Shown piece after piece: positions 1-7,496 of a stretch of 64,000 bases of DNA. A program made the position numbers and the translations under genes. Within the stretch, counting starts at the first letter, position 1. Each line of letters begins with the position of its first letter. The notes beneath the pieces were generated by a model. That model made no database searches. It was given only the letters and a program-made list of their open reading frames with translations, and was not told the origin of the DNA. Source of the stretch: Phenylobacterium soli (GTDB lineage Bacteria > Pseudomonadota > Alphaproteobacteria > Caulobacterales > Caulobacteraceae); contig NZ_QFYQ01000001.1 in the NCBI RefSeq assembly GCF_003254475.1, positions 2,046,001 to 2,110,000 of the forward strand. The letters run 5' to 3'.

Positions 1-49
1 GTCTACGCCGTCCGGCCGTTGTGTTTTCTGGGCTCAATTGTGTTGCGTC

Positions 50-664
50 CTACCCCTGCCAGCGGCTGACGTGGGCGGCGAGGTCGGGGCGCTCGCGCTC
101 GAGCGGCGGCTCGCGCGGCGTGCCGAGCAGCATGAACGCCGCCACCCGCTCCCCCGCCGAGAGGCCGAGGATCGCGCTCGCCTCGCCGTCGTAGGAATAC
201 CAGTCGGTGATCCAGTTGGCCCCGTAGCCCATGGCCAGGGCCGCGTAGAGCAGGGTGGTGCAGACCGCGCCCGCCGAGAGCAGCTGCTCCCACTCGGGGA
301 TCGAAGCCTCCAGGTTGGGCGAAGCGATCACCGCCACCGCCAGAGGGGGAACCTTCAGCTTGCCGAGCTTGGCGGCCGCCTGGTGGTCGCCGCGGGCCTC
401 GGCGAGGGCCTCCAGGCGGGCGGCGAAGCGCGCCTTGGCCTCGCCCTCTAGGATCACGAAGCGCCACGGAGCGAGCTTGCCGTGGTCAGGAACGCGAGCG
501 GCGAGCGCCAGGAGCTGGTCGAGCTCCTCCGCCGACGGGGCCGGCTCCACCAGAGTCAGGGCCGAGGCCGAGCGGCGGCGGGCCAGGAAGCGCAGCACCT
601 CGGGCGCGGGCTCCAGGGGCAAGGGCGCGCCGAAGTCCGGCGGCGAGGGGAGGGCGAACGTCAC
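50..664 (-). CDS. Nitroreductase family protein
   Basis: This 204-residue protein is a single-domain flavin-dependent oxidoreductase of the nitroreductase fold, expected to bind FMN and use NAD(P)H to reduce nitro- or quinone-like compounds in the cytosol. The N-terminal part shows the family's phosphate-contact region (residues around 28-33, RRRSAS) and the conserved block with PDHGKLAPWRF around residues 58-68. The C-terminal third has the GYGANWITDWY segment seen in the YdjA-like small branch. Length fits that branch (about 185-210 residues). The start is GTG. Physiological substrate cannot be read from the sequence. It stands alone on its strand, divergent from the NUDIX gene. Confidence 0.85.
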   Translation of the reverse strand: MTFALPSPPDFGAPLPLEPAPEVLRFLARRRSASALTLVEPAPSAEELDQLLALAARVPDHGKLAPWRFVILEGEAKARFAARLEALAEARGDHQAAAKLGKLKVPPLAVAVIASPNLEASIPEWEQLLSAGAVCTTLLYAALAMGYGANWITDWYSYDGEASAILGLSAGERVAAFMLLGTPREPPLERERPDLAAHVSRWQG

Positions 665-764
665 GGGCGCCTCGTGGATTAGGAAAGCCGGGAATTAATC
701 AAACCGAGAGGGAGGGCCTGTTTATGAGGGCCACGATGGGCACCGCAAGGCGAGCCGAGGATCG

Positions 765-1379
765 ATGAGCGAGAAACCCGCGTGGCTCAGGCCTCACGGC
801 GAGCCCTGGAAGCGCCTCACCGAGCGCGTGGTCTTCGAGAACCCGTGGATCAAGGTGACCGACCACGAGGCGACCGCGCCCACGGGTCGGCCGGCGCGCT
901 ACGGCGTCGTCAGCTTCAAGAACCTGGCGATCGCCATCCTGCCGATCCACGACGACGGGACCATCGTGCTGGTCGGCCAGAACCGCTTCGCCCACGCCGA
1001 CTACAGCTGGGAGCTGCCCGAGGGCGGCTCGCCTGTGGGCGATGATCCGCTGGAGGGCGCCAAGCGCGAGCTGGCCGAGGAGACCGGCCTCGTGGCCGCC
1101 CATTGGCAGGAGGTCATCAACGCCCAGCTGTCCAACTCGGTCACCGACGAGCGGATGATCGGTTATGTGGCCACCGGGCTCAGCGGCGGCGGTCATGCCC
1201 ACGAGGCGGACGACACCGAGGACCTCGCCATCGTCCGCGTTCCGTTCCGCGAGGCGCTCGACGCCGCGGTGGCCGGCCACATGCAGGACGCGCTGACCCT
1301 GGCGATGCTGCTGCGGGCCTACCATATGGCTCGCGAAGGGGCTTTGCCTGGGGCGCTCGCGCGTCTCATGCTAGGGTAG
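765..1379 (+). CDS. NUDIX hydrolase (ADP-ribose pyrophosphatase-like)
   Basis: A 204-residue NUDIX hydrolase that would cleave a nucleoside diphosphate linked to another moiety, most plausibly ADP-ribose or an ADP-sugar. The NUDIX box lies at residues 87-109 and keeps the RELAEETG core. The first acidic position of the motif is Asp93 rather than the usual Glu, which is a small departure. The N-terminal region ending in the strand with VVSFKNLAIAILP resembles the dimerising domain of ADP-ribose pyrophosphatases. It is followed 28 bp later by cysE, so the two may be cotranscribed. Substrate assignment is inferred from family resemblance only. Confidence 0.88.
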   Translation: MSEKPAWLRPHGEPWKRLTERVVFENPWIKVTDHEATAPTGRPARYGVVSFKNLAIAILPIHDDGTIVLVGQNRFAHADYSWELPEGGSPVGDDPLEGAKRELAEETGLVAAHWQEVINAQLSNSVTDERMIGYVATGLSGGGHAHEADDTEDLAIVRVPFREALDAAVAGHMQDALTLAMLLRAYHMAREGALPGALARLMLG

Positions 1380-1407
1380 GGAGAACCCGATGGGCCGGGA
1401 GGAACCG

Positions 1408-2238
1408 ATGAGAGAACGCCTCGAGGTCGTCGACCCCGCAATCGCACCGCCCGTTTGGGCCGCTCTTCGCAATGAGGCGGCGGCGGTGGCGAAGAAGGAG
1501 TCGGCGCTGGCCAGCGTGCTGGCGGCGACGATCATCAACCACGACACCCTGGGCGATGCGCTCTCCTACCAGCTCGCGCGCAAGCTGGGCGATCAGGAGC
1601 TGCGCGGCATGACCATCCGCGACATCTGCGACGAGGCCTACGAGGCCAAGCCCGAGCTCCTCGACATCGCGGAGGACGACCTGAAGGCCGTGTTCGAACG
1701 CGACCCGGCCTGCAAGGGCTACGTCCAGCCGTTCCTGTTCTTCAAGGGCTTCCAGGCGCTGCAGACCCAGCGGGTCGCCCACTGGCTCTGGCAGCAGGGC
1801 CGCGAGACCCTGGCCTTCTACTTCCAATCCCGCTCCTCCGAGCTCTTCCAGGTGGACATCCACCCGGCGACCCGGATCGGCCGCGGCGTGTTCGTCGACC
1901 ACGGCACCGGCATCGTCATCGGCGAGACCGCGGTGATCGGGGACGACGTTTCCATGCTGCAGGGCGTGACGCTCGGCGGCACCGGCGCGGAGCGCGGCGA
2001 CCGCCACCCGAAGATCGGCAAGGGCGTGCTGCTGGGCGCGGGCGCGAAGGTGCTCGGCAATATCCTGATCGGCGACTACGCCAAGGTGGCCTCGGGCTCG
2101 GTGGTGCTGAAGCCGGTGCCGAAGGGCTGCACGGCCGCCGGCGTTCCGGCGCGGCTCGTCAATTGCCCGACCTGCGAGGAGCCGGCCAAGTCCATGGACC
2201 ACACCCTCGCCGAGGCTGTGTACGACTACGTGATCTGA
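1408..2238 (+). CDS. cysE: Serine O-acetyltransferase CysE
   Basis: CysE transfers acetyl from acetyl-CoA to L-serine, giving O-acetylserine for cysteine synthesis. The protein has the alpha-helical N-terminal domain of serine acetyltransferases, with the FFKGFQALQTQRVAHWLW helix, followed by a left-handed beta-helix of hexapeptide repeats (DIHPATRIGRGVFVDHGTG, then IGETAVIGD and VLGNILIGD). The catalytic His-Asp region is present. I place the start at ATG 1408 because GGGAGGA lies 5 bases upstream; an in-frame ATG at 1390 would add six residues with a poorer ribosome site. The C-terminus has a Cys-Pro-x-Cys pair (CPTCEE) after the hexapeptide domain, an unusual tail. Confidence 0.95.
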   Translation: MRERLEVVDPAIAPPVWAALRNEAAAVAKKESALASVLAATIINHDTLGDALSYQLARKLGDQELRGMTIRDICDEAYEAKPELLDIAEDDLKAVFERDPACKGYVQPFLFFKGFQALQTQRVAHWLWQQGRETLAFYFQSRSSELFQVDIHPATRIGRGVFVDHGTGIVIGETAVIGDDVSMLQGVTLGGTGAERGDRHPKIGKGVLLGAGAKVLGNILIGDYAKVASGSVVLKPVPKGCTAAGVPARLVNCPTCEEPAKSMDHTLAEAVYDYVI

Positions 2239-2298
2239 GGTTTATCGGCGGCGCGCTTGAATGTAGGTTCGCCGCCGAGACTTCAAGGAGCGTTGGGC

Positions 2299-2505
2299 GT
2301 GGACGAAAAAGACATCCGCAAGATCGAGGGACACCTGCGCGGGACCTTCGCCAACGCCCGGATCACGCTGCGCCCCCGTCCCAAGCAGAAGGACTCCGCC
2401 GAGGTCTATGTCGGCGAGGAGTTCGTGGGCGTGGTGTTCCAGGACGAGGACGAGGACGGCTCGTTCATGTTCGAGATGGCGATCCTCGCCGAGGACCTGC
2501 CCTAA
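2299..2505 (+). CDS. DUF3126 family protein
   Basis: A 68-residue acidic protein of the DUF3126 family, found almost only in alphaproteobacteria and of unknown function. The visible pattern is an N-terminal helix (KDIRKIEGHLRGTF) followed by beta-strands with AEVYVGEEFVGVVFQDEDED. The GTG at 2299 is the preferred start because AAGGAG lies 8 bases upstream; an ATG at 2257 in the same frame lacks a ribosome site. Its stop overlaps the stop of the convergent oxygenase gene by four bases. No function should be inferred beyond the family name. Confidence 0.8.
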   Translation: MDEKDIRKIEGHLRGTFANARITLRPRPKQKDSAEVYVGEEFVGVVFQDEDEDGSFMFEMAILAEDLP

Positions 2506-3392
2506 GCGGTCGCAGGGGCCGGCTTCAGGCCGAGCTCCGCGGCGCGCCTGCGGGCGCGCACTTCCACGCTGTTGCTCAGCGCCCAGCGCAGCACGCGGCC
2601 AAGGCCGCGGGCGGCCGTGCGCACGGCCGGCGCGCTGGCCGGCGTGGGCTTGAAGCCGTGCATCTCCTGGGCCCAGGCGGGCAGCAGGTCCTCGGCCGCC
2701 TGGAAGATCAGCTTCATGAATGGCGCGATGGTGAGCGGCGCCGGCTGGTTGAGCAGGGCGTCGGCGACCTCAGCGGTGCGGTGGTCGTAGAGAAGCTCGC
2801 CCCGCACGTCGTCGAGATAGGCCGCCACCGCAGCGCGGGACTTCGGCACCTCCGTCGCGCCCAGCTTTTCCGCCACGATGGCGCTCTCGCGGTAGTAGCG
2901 GTCCTGCTCCGCCTCGGTCAGCGCGCCCTTGTAGCGCAGGTAGGCGGCCAGGAACGAATGCACCTCGGCCACGTGGATCCAGGTCAGCAGCTCCGGATCG
3001 TTGGCCGAATAGGGCGTGCCGTCGGGCAGGGCGCCGGAGACGTGGTCGTGGATCTCCTGCACGTGGGCGATGAGGGCGTCGGCCTCGTCGCTCGAGCCGT
3101 AGGTGGTGCCGGCGATGAACCGGGCGGTGCGGCGCAGGCGCCCGCGCATGTCCTCGCGGAAGTTCGAGTGGTCCCAGACGCCCGCGAGCGCGCGGGGGTG
3201 CAGCATCTGCAGCAGGAGCGCCGTGACGCCGCCGATCATCATCGAGGTGAAGTCGCCGTGCACCCGCCAGGCCACACTGTCGGGGCCGAAGTAGCCGGCG
3301 TCACGCGTGCTTTCGAGGAACGGCGTGTCGCCGTCGCGCCGGCCGACGAGGCGCAGGACCTGACTTGAGATGGCGTCGCGGAGCGCGGGCAT
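2502..3392 (-). CDS. Oxygenase MpaB family protein (DUF2236)
   Basis: A 296-residue protein of the MpaB/latex-clearing-protein oxygenase superfamily (formerly DUF2236). Members use a bound b-type heme or related centre for oxidative cleavage of isoprenoid or other hydrophobic chains. Diagnostic segments are the N-terminal DSVAWRVHGDFTSMMIGG block, the LQMLHPRALAGVWDHS stretch with its conserved His, and WIHVAEVHSFLAAY with two further His residues in the central helical bundle. Length is normal for the bacterial small branch. The substrate in this organism is unknown. It is transcribed in the same direction as the SRAP gene 51 bp upstream and may share its mRNA. Confidence 0.85.
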   Translation of the reverse strand: MPALRDAISSQVLRLVGRRDGDTPFLESTRDAGYFGPDSVAWRVHGDFTSMMIGGVTALLLQMLHPRALAGVWDHSNFREDMRGRLRRTARFIAGTTYGSSDEADALIAHVQEIHDHVSGALPDGTPYSANDPELLTWIHVAEVHSFLAAYLRYKGALTEAEQDRYYRESAIVAEKLGATEVPKSRAAVAAYLDDVRGELLYDHRTAEVADALLNQPAPLTIAPFMKLIFQAAEDLLPAWAQEMHGFKPTPASAPAVRTAARGLGRVLRWALSNSVEVRARRRAAELGLKPAPATA

Positions 3393-3443
3393 GGCTGGCG
3401 GGCAATGAGGTAGGACGGAAGCGGCCCGGGCGCCAGCGCCGCC

Positions 3444-4016
3444 TTAGCGGATCTTCTCCACGTGCAGCGCGCCCGCGGGCAGGGGCCCGAGCGGCGGCTG
3501 GGGCTGGGCCGTGTCGAGCCATTGCGCCCACTGCTCCTTCGGCAGGATGACGATCTGGCGGTTGTGGTAGGGCGCGACGTCGGGGCCCGGGTCGCAGGTC
3601 AGCATGGTGAAGCGGTCCTCGCGCACTAGGCCGGCGATGCAGAAGAGGTCGCCCCCGAAGAGGTCGGTGCCGCCGGGCGTGGTGAACAGCCACTTGGTCT
3701 TCGGGTACTTCGAGCCGGTGAACTCGTAGAAGCCGTCGGCGGGGATCAGGCAGCGGCCGCCGCCGAACCTGCGTCCCTCGGAGCGGAAGTTGATCACCGG
3801 CGGCCGGCCCGGCTGGACGAAGCCCCAGCGCATGGAGGTGAGCTCGGCGCCGCCGGCGCCGTCGCCGAGGAGGATCGGGGCCGGATCGGTGGGGCGGATG
3901 CTGTCGCGCGGCTCGAGGTTCGGCGCGCCGCCGGCCCAGTGCAGCGGGATCCGCAGGTGGCTGAACTCGAGGCTGAGCTTATCCAGCGACTGCTTGAAGC
4001 GGTATTCGTTGCACAT
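3444..4016 (-). CDS. SRAP/HMCES (YedK) DNA-protein crosslink protein, chromosomal copy
   Basis: A 190-residue SOS response-associated peptidase (SRAP, YedK/HMCES). Family members form a stable thiazolidine crosslink to abasic sites in single-stranded DNA and shield them. Cys2, the catalytic residue exposed after Met1 removal, is present (MCNEY), as are the conserved active-site Glu in DGFYEFTG and the His in DVAPYHNRQIVI. No LexA box is visible upstream, in contrast to the second SRAP gene at 54.0 kb, which is preceded by one. The two copies differ clearly in sequence, so the second is an import rather than a recent duplicate. Confidence 0.92.
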   Translation of the reverse strand: MCNEYRFKQSLDKLSLEFSHLRIPLHWAGGAPNLEPRDSIRPTDPAPILLGDGAGGAELTSMRWGFVQPGRPPVINFRSEGRRFGGGRCLIPADGFYEFTGSKYPKTKWLFTTPGGTDLFGGDLFCIAGLVREDRFTMLTCDPGPDVAPYHNRQIVILPKEQWAQWLDTAQPQPPLGPLPAGALHVEKIR

Positions 4017-4084
4017 GCGGCGGGCGACTCGTGACGAGGGCGCACCTTAGCGGCGCCTTCTCGCCCGGCAACGCGTCCGACGGC

Positions 4085-4120
4085 GAAAAGGCCCCGACGC
4101 CCTGGGGGGATGCGTCGGGG
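4085..4120 (-). terminator. Intrinsic terminator of the S24 repressor gene
   Basis: Read on the minus strand, a 9-bp perfect stem (4112-4120 with 4092-4100) with an 11-base loop is followed by CCTTTTC. It lies about 130 bp past the stop of the repressor gene. A second, imperfect 11-bp stem (4055-4065 with 4082-4092) overlaps it, so alternative folds are possible. Confidence 0.6.
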
Positions 4121-4247
4121 CAGTCGGTGGTCAGATCAGTTAACGGCGCGGACCTACGAACGTGCGGCAGGGGCCGCAACGAACCTGAAGGTGCAGGGGC
4201 GAGGTCCGCACGGATACCGGCGTTAGGAGCCGCTCTTCCTCCCCAGA

Positions 4248-4922
4248 TCAGGCGCCTGCGCGGATGATGCGCCGCGCCTGGAAGGGCGGGATGATGGCCG
4301 TGATGTGCGCCGCCCAGCGCAGGCGAGCATCGCGGCGCGTGGGCCCAGCGACGCTCTCCAGGTCGTAGAGCCCGGTCCTCGAGCCCCGCAGCAGGCGCTT
4401 GACCAGCACCTCGTCCGTGTCGGTCTCGACCACGACCACATGGCCCAGCATGTCGGGCGTCGGCGGGGTGCGCTGGTCTTCGAAGTAGATCAGGGCGCCG
4501 TCGTCGGCGACGCCGCGCATGGAGTGGCCGGCGACCCGCAGGGCGGCGGCCTTCTCCGTGCCGCCGGGCGGAATGGGGGCGAGGTCGGTGGGCTCCTGGC
4601 CAAGGGCGAAGAGGACGACGCCTTCCGGGTTGGCGCCGACCATGCCGACCACCGGAACATAGCCGGGCTCGATCGCCGGGCGCATGGCGCCGACGGCGTC
4701 GTAGAGCCACTCGGGACGCACGCCGAGGGCGCCCGCGTAGTCCTTGGCCTTGCGGTAGGAGAAGGGCGCGTTGCCGTTCTCGTTCGATGCGTAGGTGTTG
4801 CGGTTCCAGCCGAAGGCGTCGGCGGCCGCCGCGGCGGTCTCGAAGCCGCGGGCGATCCGCGCCTCCCGCAGCCGTTCCGCGCGCCCGTCTCGGCCAGCGC
4901 TCATGTGGGTGGATGGGGTCAT
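4248..4922 (-). CDS. HTH/S24-peptidase phage-type repressor
   Basis: A 224-residue two-domain repressor of the LexA/CI type. Residues about 13-75 form a Cro/CI-like helix-turn-helix, and residues 85-215 form an S24 autopeptidase domain with catalytic Ser134 (AGHSM) and Lys175 (VLVKRL). A cleavage site is likely near the VGAN segment around residue 95-98. Such proteins self-cleave when RecA filaments form, releasing their target genes. The gene faces a small operon across an 66-bp region with two matching dyads, the usual layout of an autoregulated switch. I chose the ATG at 4922; an alternative ATG is at 4904. Both lack a clear ribosome site, so a short or absent leader is possible. Confidence 0.88.
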   Translation of the reverse strand: MTPSTHMSAGRDGRAERLREARIARGFETAAAAADAFGWNRNTYASNENGNAPFSYRKAKDYAGALGVRPEWLYDAVGAMRPAIEPGYVPVVGMVGANPEGVVLFALGQEPTDLAPIPPGGTEKAAALRVAGHSMRGVADDGALIYFEDQRTPPTPDMLGHVVVVETDTDEVLVKRLLRGSRTGLYDLESVAGPTRRDARLRWAAHITAIIPPFQARRIIRAGA

Positions 4923-4930
4923 TTCGTCGC

Positions 4931-4980
4931 TGTAGATAAAATACAAAATCGCTTGCAGCAAGTGCTGTATGGAATGTACA
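4931..4980. promoter_or_regulatory. Two TGTA-N7-TACA operator dyads in the divergent promoter
   Basis: Two dyads with the same architecture, TGTA-N7-TACA, lie at 4931-4945 and 4966-4980, with start points 35 bp apart. A perfect 11-bp palindrome (CTTGCAGCAAG) sits at 4952-4962 between them. On the minus strand a candidate promoter (TTGCTG, 16 bp, TTATCT) has its -10 inside the first dyad. On the plus strand TTGCAG, 18 bp, TACAAC has its -10 inside the second dyad and would start transcription at about 4989. Binding by the S24 protein is inferred from position. Confidence 0.6.
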
Positions 4981-4988
4981 ACGCTCGC

Positions 4989-5249
4989 ATGTCGCGAGAA
5001 CAAACAAAGAACAGCGTAGACGCGAGCGCCGGCTATGCGGCCCTGCGTCACGGCGGCGCTCCGCCCTGGCGCGCCGCCGCCGAGCTGGCGGTCGAGGCCA
5101 GGCGCGCGAAGAAGCTCGAGGGCCTCTTCCAGCGCCGCAAGGCCGGGGGCCCCGATCCCATGAAGCCCGCCTACGCCAATAACGGACGCCACGTGGCCGA
5201 CGTGCTGCGCGAAGGTGGCTTCCCGGTGCTGAAGGAGAGGGGCCGATGA
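4989..5249 (+). CDS. Small basic protein, first gene of the switch operon
   Basis: An 86-residue protein of unknown function, first in the operon facing the S24 repressor. The middle section is rich in Arg, Ala and Lys and looks helical (WRAAAELAVEARRAKKLEG). The predicted transcription start falls on or beside the ATG at 4989, so the message may be leaderless. An exact LexA box lies within codons 4-8, which means either an unusually placed operator or a later true start, for example ATG 5161. It overlaps the next gene by ATGA, which supports translation to 5249. Confidence 0.5.
   Translation: MSREQTKNSVDASAGYAALRHGGAPPWRAAAELAVEARRAKKLEGLFQRRKAGGPDPMKPAYANNGRHVADVLREGGFPVLKERGR
4998..5012 (-). 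promoter_or_regulatory. LexA box (GAAC-N7-GAAC)
   Basis: Exact alphaproteobacterial SOS box, in the inverse orientation, reading GTTC-N7-GTTC on the minus strand with a T-rich spacer like those of the boxes at 23.2 and 24.4 kb. It sits 76 bp upstream of the S24 repressor gene and at about +10 to +24 of the predicted plus-strand transcript. Confidence 0.65.
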
Positions 5250-5443
5250 GCCGGGCCTTCGACGAGGCGGCCCGCGTGGTGGCGGGCGAACTGGCCCGCC
5301 GGCGCCCGCGCGATCGGGCGGGCTTCCTGCGCGAGCTGCTGGCCCACGCCGCCGCCGGCCTGGTGGTGATCGAGGGCGACGAGAAGGCGGCCGAGAGCGT
5401 CTACCGCCTAGCCGACGCTGTCGCGGTGCGCGGCGAGCCCTGA
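5246..5443 (+). CDS. Small protein of unknown function
   Basis: A 65-residue Ala/Arg-rich protein that starts inside the stop of the previous gene (ATGA overlap at 5246-5249), with a GGAGAGGGG ribosome site just upstream. The sequence is predicted to be nearly all helical (DEAARVVAGELARR and FLRELLAHAAAGLVV). It is not recognised. Translational coupling and the shared strand place it in the same switch operon as its neighbours. Confidence 0.55.
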   Translation: MSRAFDEAARVVAGELARRRPRDRAGFLRELLAHAAAGLVVIEGDEKAAESVYRLADAVAVRGEP

Positions 5444-5452
5444 GGATCGGAA

Positions 5453-6028
5453 ATGGTGGGAAAGAACAAGGCCCTGAAGGGCCGCAAGCCTATGGATGAA
5501 CGCCTCCGCGCCGAGCTTCACGCCCGCCGCGCCGAGGCGAGGGCGGTGGCGGAGGGTGTCGAGGAGACGCTCGGCCTGGAACGCCGCCGCGGGGCGGCCT
5601 TCACGATGGAGGGCGAGGACGCCGCCCACCGGCAGCGGCCCTACCGCCGCCAACCCGGGCTCGACTGGCTGGCCCGCAAGGGCCGCATCACCGAGAACCA
5701 GAAGGCCGCAGGCCTACGCTATCGCGACGCCTTCATCATCGCCCAGCCGACAGTGGCCATCGGCTCCACGCTCGAGGTCCAACCGAGCATGGGCGGCGGC
5801 GGCCTGGCGCTGACGTCGTTGATCGCCCGCGCCGGCCGCCGCCAGGCGGCGGAAGCCAAGCTCGCCCTCTACCGCCGCCAGCTATCGGACCACCCGGCCC
5901 TGGTCGCCGCCTGCGACCTCGTCTGCGGGCGCGAGCTGACGCCGAGGGAGGCGGCCGGCGGGGAGCGGGAGGGGCTGAGGCTCGAGGCTCAGCTGGTGGT
6001 GGCGCTGGACCTGCTGGCGGGGGCGTGA
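5453..6028 (+). CDS. DUF6456-like protein, last gene of the switch operon
   Basis: A 191-residue basic protein. The stretch PGLDWLARKGRITENQKAAG at residues 63-82, followed by LRYRDAF, resembles the DUF6456 pattern found in alphaproteobacterial phage-related regulators and, as I recall, in regulators of gene transfer agents; that link is by memory of the motif only. The C-terminal half has two helical segments (RRQAAEAKLALYRRQL and the final LRLEAQLVVALDLL). It starts 10 bp after the previous gene behind GAGGATC. Together with the S24 repressor and the LexA box it suggests a damage-responsive switch. Targets are unknown. Confidence 0.6.
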   Translation: MVGKNKALKGRKPMDERLRAELHARRAEARAVAEGVEETLGLERRRGAAFTMEGEDAAHRQRPYRRQPGLDWLARKGRITENQKAAGLRYRDAFIIAQPTVAIGSTLEVQPSMGGGGLALTSLIARAGRRQAAEAKLALYRRQLSDHPALVAACDLVCGRELTPREAAGGEREGLRLEAQLVVALDLLAGA

Positions 6029-6061
6029 GGCCAGCAACGAAATTTGATGAGGAGAGAGAAA

Positions 6062-6172
6062 ATGGCCTATGGCTCGATTGATCCTGCCTTGTTGGTTGGC
6101 TCCAATGGGAGGATCGTGGACGACCCGCCGCTTGTGCGACCGGAAGAGTGGCAGAGCCAAGAGCGCTATTGA
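6062..6172 (+). CDS. 36-residue peptide
   Basis: A short reading frame with a strong ribosome site (GAGGAGAG, 6-7 bases upstream of ATG 6062). It encodes a mostly acidic peptide beginning MAYGSIDPALLVG and ending PEEWQSQERY. Codon use is coding-like, but nothing in it is recognised. It could be the 5' remnant of a longer gene, because the sequence reads like the start of a domain. Confidence 0.4.
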   Translation: MAYGSIDPALLVGSNGRIVDDPPLVRPEEWQSQERY

Positions 6173-6223
6173 GGCATGGGAAAATGTTCTCTAAATGTTC
6201 GGGAACTCTAGCCCGGACGCACG

Positions 6224-6934
6224 ATGGTTCGATTACGATTCGCGGTCGACGAAAGGTTCGATCTGGCGAGCACCCGGCAGAAGGTGTCCGCCAGGGTGTC
6301 TGCGCCCGTTCCCCTGGAAAGGTCCACTTGGACCTGCCGGGTACGGTTAGGCCCTCCCATCGATTTTGATCGGCCCGCCTATGGGGAGGGGCCGCTCCAG
6401 GCGCTGGTGCTTGGGCTGAACAAGCTGGGCATCATCCTCTACTGCAGTGACTTATGGAGGACCGGCCGTCTGGGCTGGCGGGGTCAATACGGGGGGTATC
6501 TTGGCCTCGCCGCGCCCACACTCCTGCTGGACGATGCGCCCTATCCTTTCGATCTTGGCGGTACGGACCACCGCGCGGAGGTTGAGGAGGAGGCGAGTGG
6601 CGATGCCGAGACCGCGGACCTTCTGGTTGAGGAGACCTATTTCGTGACGGAGCCGCGGAGCCCCATGCAGGTCCGCCTCTATTCGCCAGGTCTAGGAGAG
6701 GATGGCCGGTGGCGTTGCCGTGTTCAGATCGACAGTCCGATCGAGATCGATCGGTATGTGAAGGGAGACAGCGGGCTCGAAGCGCTGTGGCGGGCGATCT
6801 GCCTAGTCAGCGGAGAACTATATGGCTCGCCTCTGTGGCAGGCCGGCAAGCTCGGCCACATCGACGAGCCTGGCGGCTTTCTCGGCCTCCCGTCGCCCGC
6901 CAGTCTTGCCCCTCTGACGGGCCATTCGTTTTGA
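6224..6934 (+). CDS. Tandemly duplicated DUF6968-like protein
   Basis: A 236-residue protein made of two copies of one domain. Copy 1 (about residues 34-99) has WTCRVRLGPPIDFDRPAYG, then LQALVLGLNKLG and GQYGGYLGLAAP. Copy 2 (about 158-228) has WRCRVQIDSPIEIDRYVKG, then LEALWRAICLVSG and EPGGFLGLPSP. This pattern of a W-C-x-(V/I) strand, a Q/E-A-L helix and a final G-G-(Y/F)-L-G-L strand resembles the DUF6968 family, whose role is unknown. The unit is usually single. Codon use is slightly less GC-biased than the flanking core genes, which hints at acquisition. Confidence 0.6.
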   Translation: MVRLRFAVDERFDLASTRQKVSARVSAPVPLERSTWTCRVRLGPPIDFDRPAYGEGPLQALVLGLNKLGIILYCSDLWRTGRLGWRGQYGGYLGLAAPTLLLDDAPYPFDLGGTDHRAEVEEEASGDAETADLLVEETYFVTEPRSPMQVRLYSPGLGEDGRWRCRVQIDSPIEIDRYVKGDSGLEALWRAICLVSGELYGSPLWQAGKLGHIDEPGGFLGLPSPASLAPLTGHSF

Positions 6935-6960
6935 GCGATCCCGGACTGTAGGAGAGCACA

Positions 6961-7490
6961 TCGGTATCGGAGAATGAGAACGGAACCGTCCAGCAGCGCG
7001 GTGCTGATGACTGGGGTGGGCGGATCGTCGTCGAGATCACGGACTGGGACTGGCACATGTCCGTTGGCATGCCCAGCGCCTCGACGCCGAAGTCGCAGCT
7101 GCACAAAGGGTGGCTTCTCCATACCGCGTCCATCGAAGTTCAGGGGCGGATCGTCTCGCCATCGGCCTTGCGTCGAAGACGGTGACCTTTTGGAATTCGG
7201 CCATTCCGGACGATGTTGAGCTCACTGACGAAGATCGCGCGCTGCCGGCGTTCCAGCGGGTCGGGCACTTCGGAGAGACGACCTCGCCGGAGCGGCGTAC
7301 TGACTTCAGCGGCTCGGGTTATGCGCCGGCGGAGGCGCTGCCGACGGCGGTGACGGCGCTCGGATCGGTGTGGAAGATCCTGCAGCTCTCCGTCGCCGGC
7401 GATCCGCGCGACGGCGCGGCCATCGAGCGGTTCTCGTTCTCCCGCGGGCTCCCGCCCAAGTTGGTGCGGGACGACTGGTCGGGAAGCTAA
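6961..7490 (+). pseudogene. Frame-broken gene of unknown function
   Basis: Two open segments read as one protein only if the frame changes near 7170-7183. The first, in the frame of 6961, runs DDWGGRIVVEITDWDWHMSV to HTASIEVQGRIVSPSALRRRR and then stops. The second, in the frame of 7110, picks up as KTVTFWNSAIPDDVELTDED and continues to 7490. The first segment also lacks a normal start codon near the ribosome-site-like AGGAGAG at 6950. I do not recognise the family. It may be a decayed gene or contain a sequencing indel. Confidence 0.5.
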
Positions 7491-7496
7491 GGCGGC

